Of a stretch of DNA of 8,092 nucleotides, positions 6,258-8,092 are shown one piece after another. The position numbers and the translations under genes were made by a program. Numbering within the stretch: position 1 is the stretch's first letter; each line of letters begins with the position of its first letter. The DNA comes from Alphaproteobacteria bacterium (lineage in GTDB: Bacteria; Pseudomonadota; Alphaproteobacteria; Puniceispirillales; Puniceispirillaceae): positions 1-8,092 of the forward strand of contig WTHW01000248.1 of assembly GCA_011526395.1 (NCBI GenBank), read 5' to 3'. The notes under the pieces are model-generated. The model saw only the letters and a program-made list of their open reading frames with translations. It was not told where the DNA came from and ran no database searches.

Positions 6258-6965
6258 ATGATTTTATCGCTAAGAGATTCTGAATTAGCTGACATAGATT
6301 GTAACAGGTTGATAAAACGCGGTGTTGATGCATTTGCTTGCCCCGTTCACGTAGCCAAACACAAAAAATTTGATAACAACGCTCTTAATAAGGCTGATGG
6401 TTTTATTCTGACAAGCCAACAAGCAGCCTATGCTTTACCAGATGAGAGGAAAGATAGACCTGTCTGGTGCGTTGGAAGAGCCAGCGCATCCTCTGCTAAA
6501 GCGCGTGGTTATCATAATGTTCATATTGGCACATCAGATGGCAGGGCACTGGCTGACCTGATAATCAAAGACTTAAAAACAGAAGGCCATCATTTATGCT
6601 GGCTTCGTGCAACGAAAATAAGTTTTGATATTAAAACAGCCTTAGAGGCTGAGGCTATTCATATCTCTCAGCAGACTGTTTATGAGATGGTGGCACAAGA
6701 CACACTGCCAGAAACTGCCATAAAGCTTATAAGCAATGGTCAGGTGAAAGCGGTCATGGCGCTGTCAAAGGCGCAATTGGGTCAGGCGCAAAAATTGTTT
6801 CAGCAACATGATTTATGGCAAGATATCAAATTATGTGATTTATTTGTTGTATCTCAAGCTGTCGCAGATATGGCATCTGATGCAGGTTGGCAGTCTGTAA
6901 TCGTGGCAAGACGAAAGCGCGCTATCTCTGTTCAAGCAGCTGTGATTTGTCATAGCAAGACATAA
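6258..6965 (+). CDS. hemD: Uroporphyrinogen-III synthase
   Basis: HemD closes hydroxymethylbilane to uroporphyrinogen III with inversion of ring D. The family is poorly conserved, so the call rests on scattered motifs plus position directly behind hemC. Visible are FILTSQQAAYAL (49-60) in place of the usual F-TS-xx-AV, VWCVGRASASSAKARGY (69-85), the hinge QQTVYEM (138-144), VKAVMALSKAQ (163-173) and the C-terminal VVSQAVADMASDAGW (197-211) followed by VIVARR. The 235-residue length and two-lobed pattern fit the family. AGAGAG at 6246-6251 lies six bases before the ATG and supports the start. It is probably co-transcribed with hemC (32-base gap) and with the Mic60-like gene 34 bases downstream. 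The motifs are weaker than in HemC, as expected for this family. Confidence 0.88.
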   Translation: MILSLRDSELADIDCNRLIKRGVDAFACPVHVAKHKKFDNNALNKADGFILTSQQAAYALPDERKDRPVWCVGRASASSAKARGYHNVHIGTSDGRALADLIIKDLKTEGHHLCWLRATKISFDIKTALEAEAIHISQQTVYEMVAQDTLPETAIKLISNGQVKAVMALSKAQLGQAQKLFQQHDLWQDIKLCDLFVVSQAVADMASDAGWQSVIVARRKRAISVQAAVICHSKT

Positions 6966-6999
6966 TCGAGACGCACTTAAATCTGGAGCATTTATTCTG

Positions 7000-7890
7000 G
7001 TGAGCCAAAAGCAAGACAAAACAGATATAATCGAAGGTGAGGCAGATATCATCGAGCCAGTGAATGATGCACCTGTTGCAAAGAAGCGGACACCCGCCTC
7101 TGGTGTGCACTTCGCTGTTATCGTTTCCATCATATCTGTTTTGGTTTCCTCTATGATTGGCGCTGTTATATTTCGTGAATGGACAGAATTAACTGACCGC
7201 GTTGAAAATGCTGAAGCACTAAAAACACAGCTAGAGATGCATTCTCATGATTATGAGACGCAGATTTCCTCTCTGGTTTCACAAGCGCAAACATATGAGA
7301 CGCAAATTGAGGGACTAAAGCAGCAACTTGCAGAGCTTTCTACTTCATTTCAGGAAAATGGGGTCCCTAAGGCCAGCAAGTTCGATAGCGCGATGCTCGT
7401 TAGTATCATGATGTGGCAGGTGGCTGATGATGACAAGCTAGGCTCTTTGATGCATCTTATCACGCCTTTGCCAGATAATGACTTTAAGGAAGAATTACGT
7501 GACATCATTTTCATGTCACAGAAGTTGCAGATTGATGGCTTGTTAACTGAAGGTAACCAGCTTTTGCAAAGGATATCATCCGGTGAATCAGTCAGTGCGA
7601 GCGATGAATTGGAAAATACAGATGGACTGCTTAGCAGTTTATCCAACTGGTTTTCGAACGCCGTAAAGTTAGAGGTCGTCGAAGCAGATAAATCGCAAGA
7701 GCCGCAGATCCAGAAACAGCAAATGAGTGAATTTGTGATTGATTTGCCAATGCTGGTAACGCATCTGGAAAATAGTGATGATGAATTGGCAAAGACATGG
7801 GTGCAACGTGCCAAAAATCGCCTTGCGTTGAGACAAAAACTAGAAGAGCTTATTATCGTGAACATCAATACCAAGCGTGATTTGCCATGA
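7000..7890 (+). CDS. Mic60/mitofilin-like inner-membrane protein
   Basis: This is a 296-residue single-pass membrane protein with an alphaproteobacterial Mic60 (mitofilin) layout: a short acidic cytoplasmic N-terminus (1-27), a basic KKR flank, one transmembrane helix (36-58), a Gln/Glu-rich coiled coil (about 60-115), a largely helical middle, and a small C-terminal domain (about 240-290) with two amphipathic helices. Mitochondrial Mic60 shapes crista junctions, and bacterial relatives bend intracytoplasmic membranes. Position between hemD and hemY is the usual place for this gene in Alphaproteobacteria and is the strongest support; primary sequence conservation is low. It is shorter than relatives I know, mainly in the coiled coil. 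The start is GTG 7000 with GGAG 11 bases upstream; the next in-frame Met lies inside the membrane helix. The stop overlaps hemY as ATGA. It could alternatively be annotated only as a hypothetical coiled-coil membrane protein. Confidence 0.75.
   Translation: MSQKQDKTDIIEGEADIIEPVNDAPVAKKRTPASGVHFAVIVSIISVLVSSMIGAVIFREWTELTDRVENAEALKTQLEMHSHDYETQISSLVSQAQTYETQIEGLKQQLAELSTSFQENGVPKASKFDSAMLVSIMMWQVADDDKLGSLMHLITPLPDNDFKEELRDIIFMSQKLQIDGLLTEGNQLLQRISSGESVSASDELENTDGLLSSLSNWFSNAVKLEVVEADKSQEPQIQKQQMSEFVIDLPMLVTHLENSDDELAKTWVQRAKNRLALRQKLEELIIVNINTKRDLP
7252..7308 (+). repeat. Direct repeat of 15 bases, 42 bases apart, in the Mic60-like coiled coil
   Basis: TATGAGACGCAGATT (7252-7266) recurs as TATGAGACGCAAATT (7294-7308) with one mismatch, in the same frame. 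The offset of 42 bases is 14 codons, exactly two heptads, and both copies encode YETQI. This looks like an internal two-heptad duplication in the coiled coil. Confidence 0.7.
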
Positions 7891-8092
7891 TATTTCGTGT
7901 CATTGTCTTTGTCGTAACAGCCATATTTATCGCCTATGCTGCCTCTTGGCTGTCAAATCAAGAGGGCGTGACTGACATCACCTGGCTTGGTTACCGCGCG
8001 CAAATGAACAGCTCAGAGGTGGTTGTGCTTATTGTGGCTTTATGTGTATCGGCGATTCTTGTTGACCGCATTGCGCGCGCATTAATGAGATG
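7887..8092 (+). CDS. hemY: HemY, N-terminal part (cut by the window end)
   Basis: Only the first 68 codons are present. They show a membrane helix at about 2-20 (MIFRVIVFVVTAIFIAYAAS), a short loop with the family pattern of Trp-Leu-Gly-Tyr-Arg after an acidic stretch (residues 33-37), and a second helix at about 45-63, followed by a basic end. This two-helix hairpin, closely spaced with a W-x-G-Y motif, is typical of the proteobacterial HemY family. Those proteins have a C-terminal TPR domain that would lie beyond the window. They are distinct from the Bacillus protoporphyrinogen oxidase of the same name. The precise role is unsettled; it is linked genetically to haem synthesis. The ATG overlaps the Mic60-like stop by ATGA, so translation is probably coupled. 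The hem gene context strongly supports the call. Confidence 0.87.
   Translation, partial: MIFRVIVFVVTAIFIAYAASWLSNQEGVTDITWLGYRAQMNSSEVVVLIVALCVSAILVDRIARALMR

Noticed and set aside
7350..7874. Long minus-strand open frame (174 codons) opposite the Mic60-like gene
   Set aside because: It has no ribosome binding site, is rich in Ser and Cys as expected for an antisense shadow, matches no family I know, and the plus-strand gene fits its operon and domain layout.
1..8092. Mobile elements, prophage, toxin-antitoxin or defence system
   Set aside because: No transposase, integrase, terminal repeats, tRNA attachment site or defence domains are visible. The EVE protein stands alone without a nuclease, and every sizeable open frame has a housekeeping or envelope assignment.

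Overview
This window looks like a stretch of chromosome from a free-living alphaproteobacterium with modest GC content (hand counts of three lines gave 40-50%). The main argument is gene order. A run reading hemC, hemD, a Mic60/mitofilin-like membrane protein and hemY, divergent from tsaD (t6A tRNA modification), gpsA and an EVE-domain gene, is an arrangement I associate with Alphaproteobacteria. A marine lineage such as SAR116 is possible but is only a guess from composition. There are no signs of mobile elements, CRISPR arrays, phage genes, tRNA or rRNA genes, and the window is very gene-dense: no gap between genes exceeds about 100 bases.

Layout. (1) Bases 1-2664, plus strand: an envelope glycosylation module. 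It holds the 3'-terminal part of an ArnT/PMT-type membrane glycosyltransferase, a cytoplasmic family 2 glycosyltransferase (polyprenyl-phosphate sugar synthase type) with an unusual lysine/alanine repeat tail, and a small LAB_N membrane protein joined to it by an ATGA overlap. A plausible sigma70 promoter lies in front of the second gene. (2) Bases 2669-5240, minus strand: tsaD, gpsA and an EVE-domain gene, transcribed in that order with 32-base gaps, convergent on the first module with only 4 bases between the two stop codons. (3) Bases 5290-8092, plus strand: hemC, hemD, Mic60-like and the beginning of hemY, running off the window end. The last two overlap by ATGA.

How the genes work together. 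In module 1 the family 2 enzyme probably charges a polyprenyl phosphate with a sugar, the ArnT-like enzyme moves that sugar onto a lipid A or other envelope acceptor on the periplasmic side, and the LAB_N protein is a membrane partner of unknown role. In module 3 HemC and HemD make uroporphyrinogen III, the first macrocyclic tetrapyrrole. The Mic60-like and HemY proteins are inner-membrane proteins encoded with them; in this lineage Mic60 relatives shape intracytoplasmic membranes. Module 2 is housekeeping: tRNA t6A37 modification, sn-glycerol-3-phosphate for phospholipids, and a PUA-like nucleic acid reader.

Most of the window is well-conserved housekeeping sequence. I did not find a clear new system. 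The items most worth a second look are the lysine-repeat tail of the family 2 glycosyltransferase with its in-frame A-AAA-AAG slippery heptamer, the poorly characterised GT39/GT2/LAB_N module, and the short, diverged Mic60-like protein with a two-heptad duplication.
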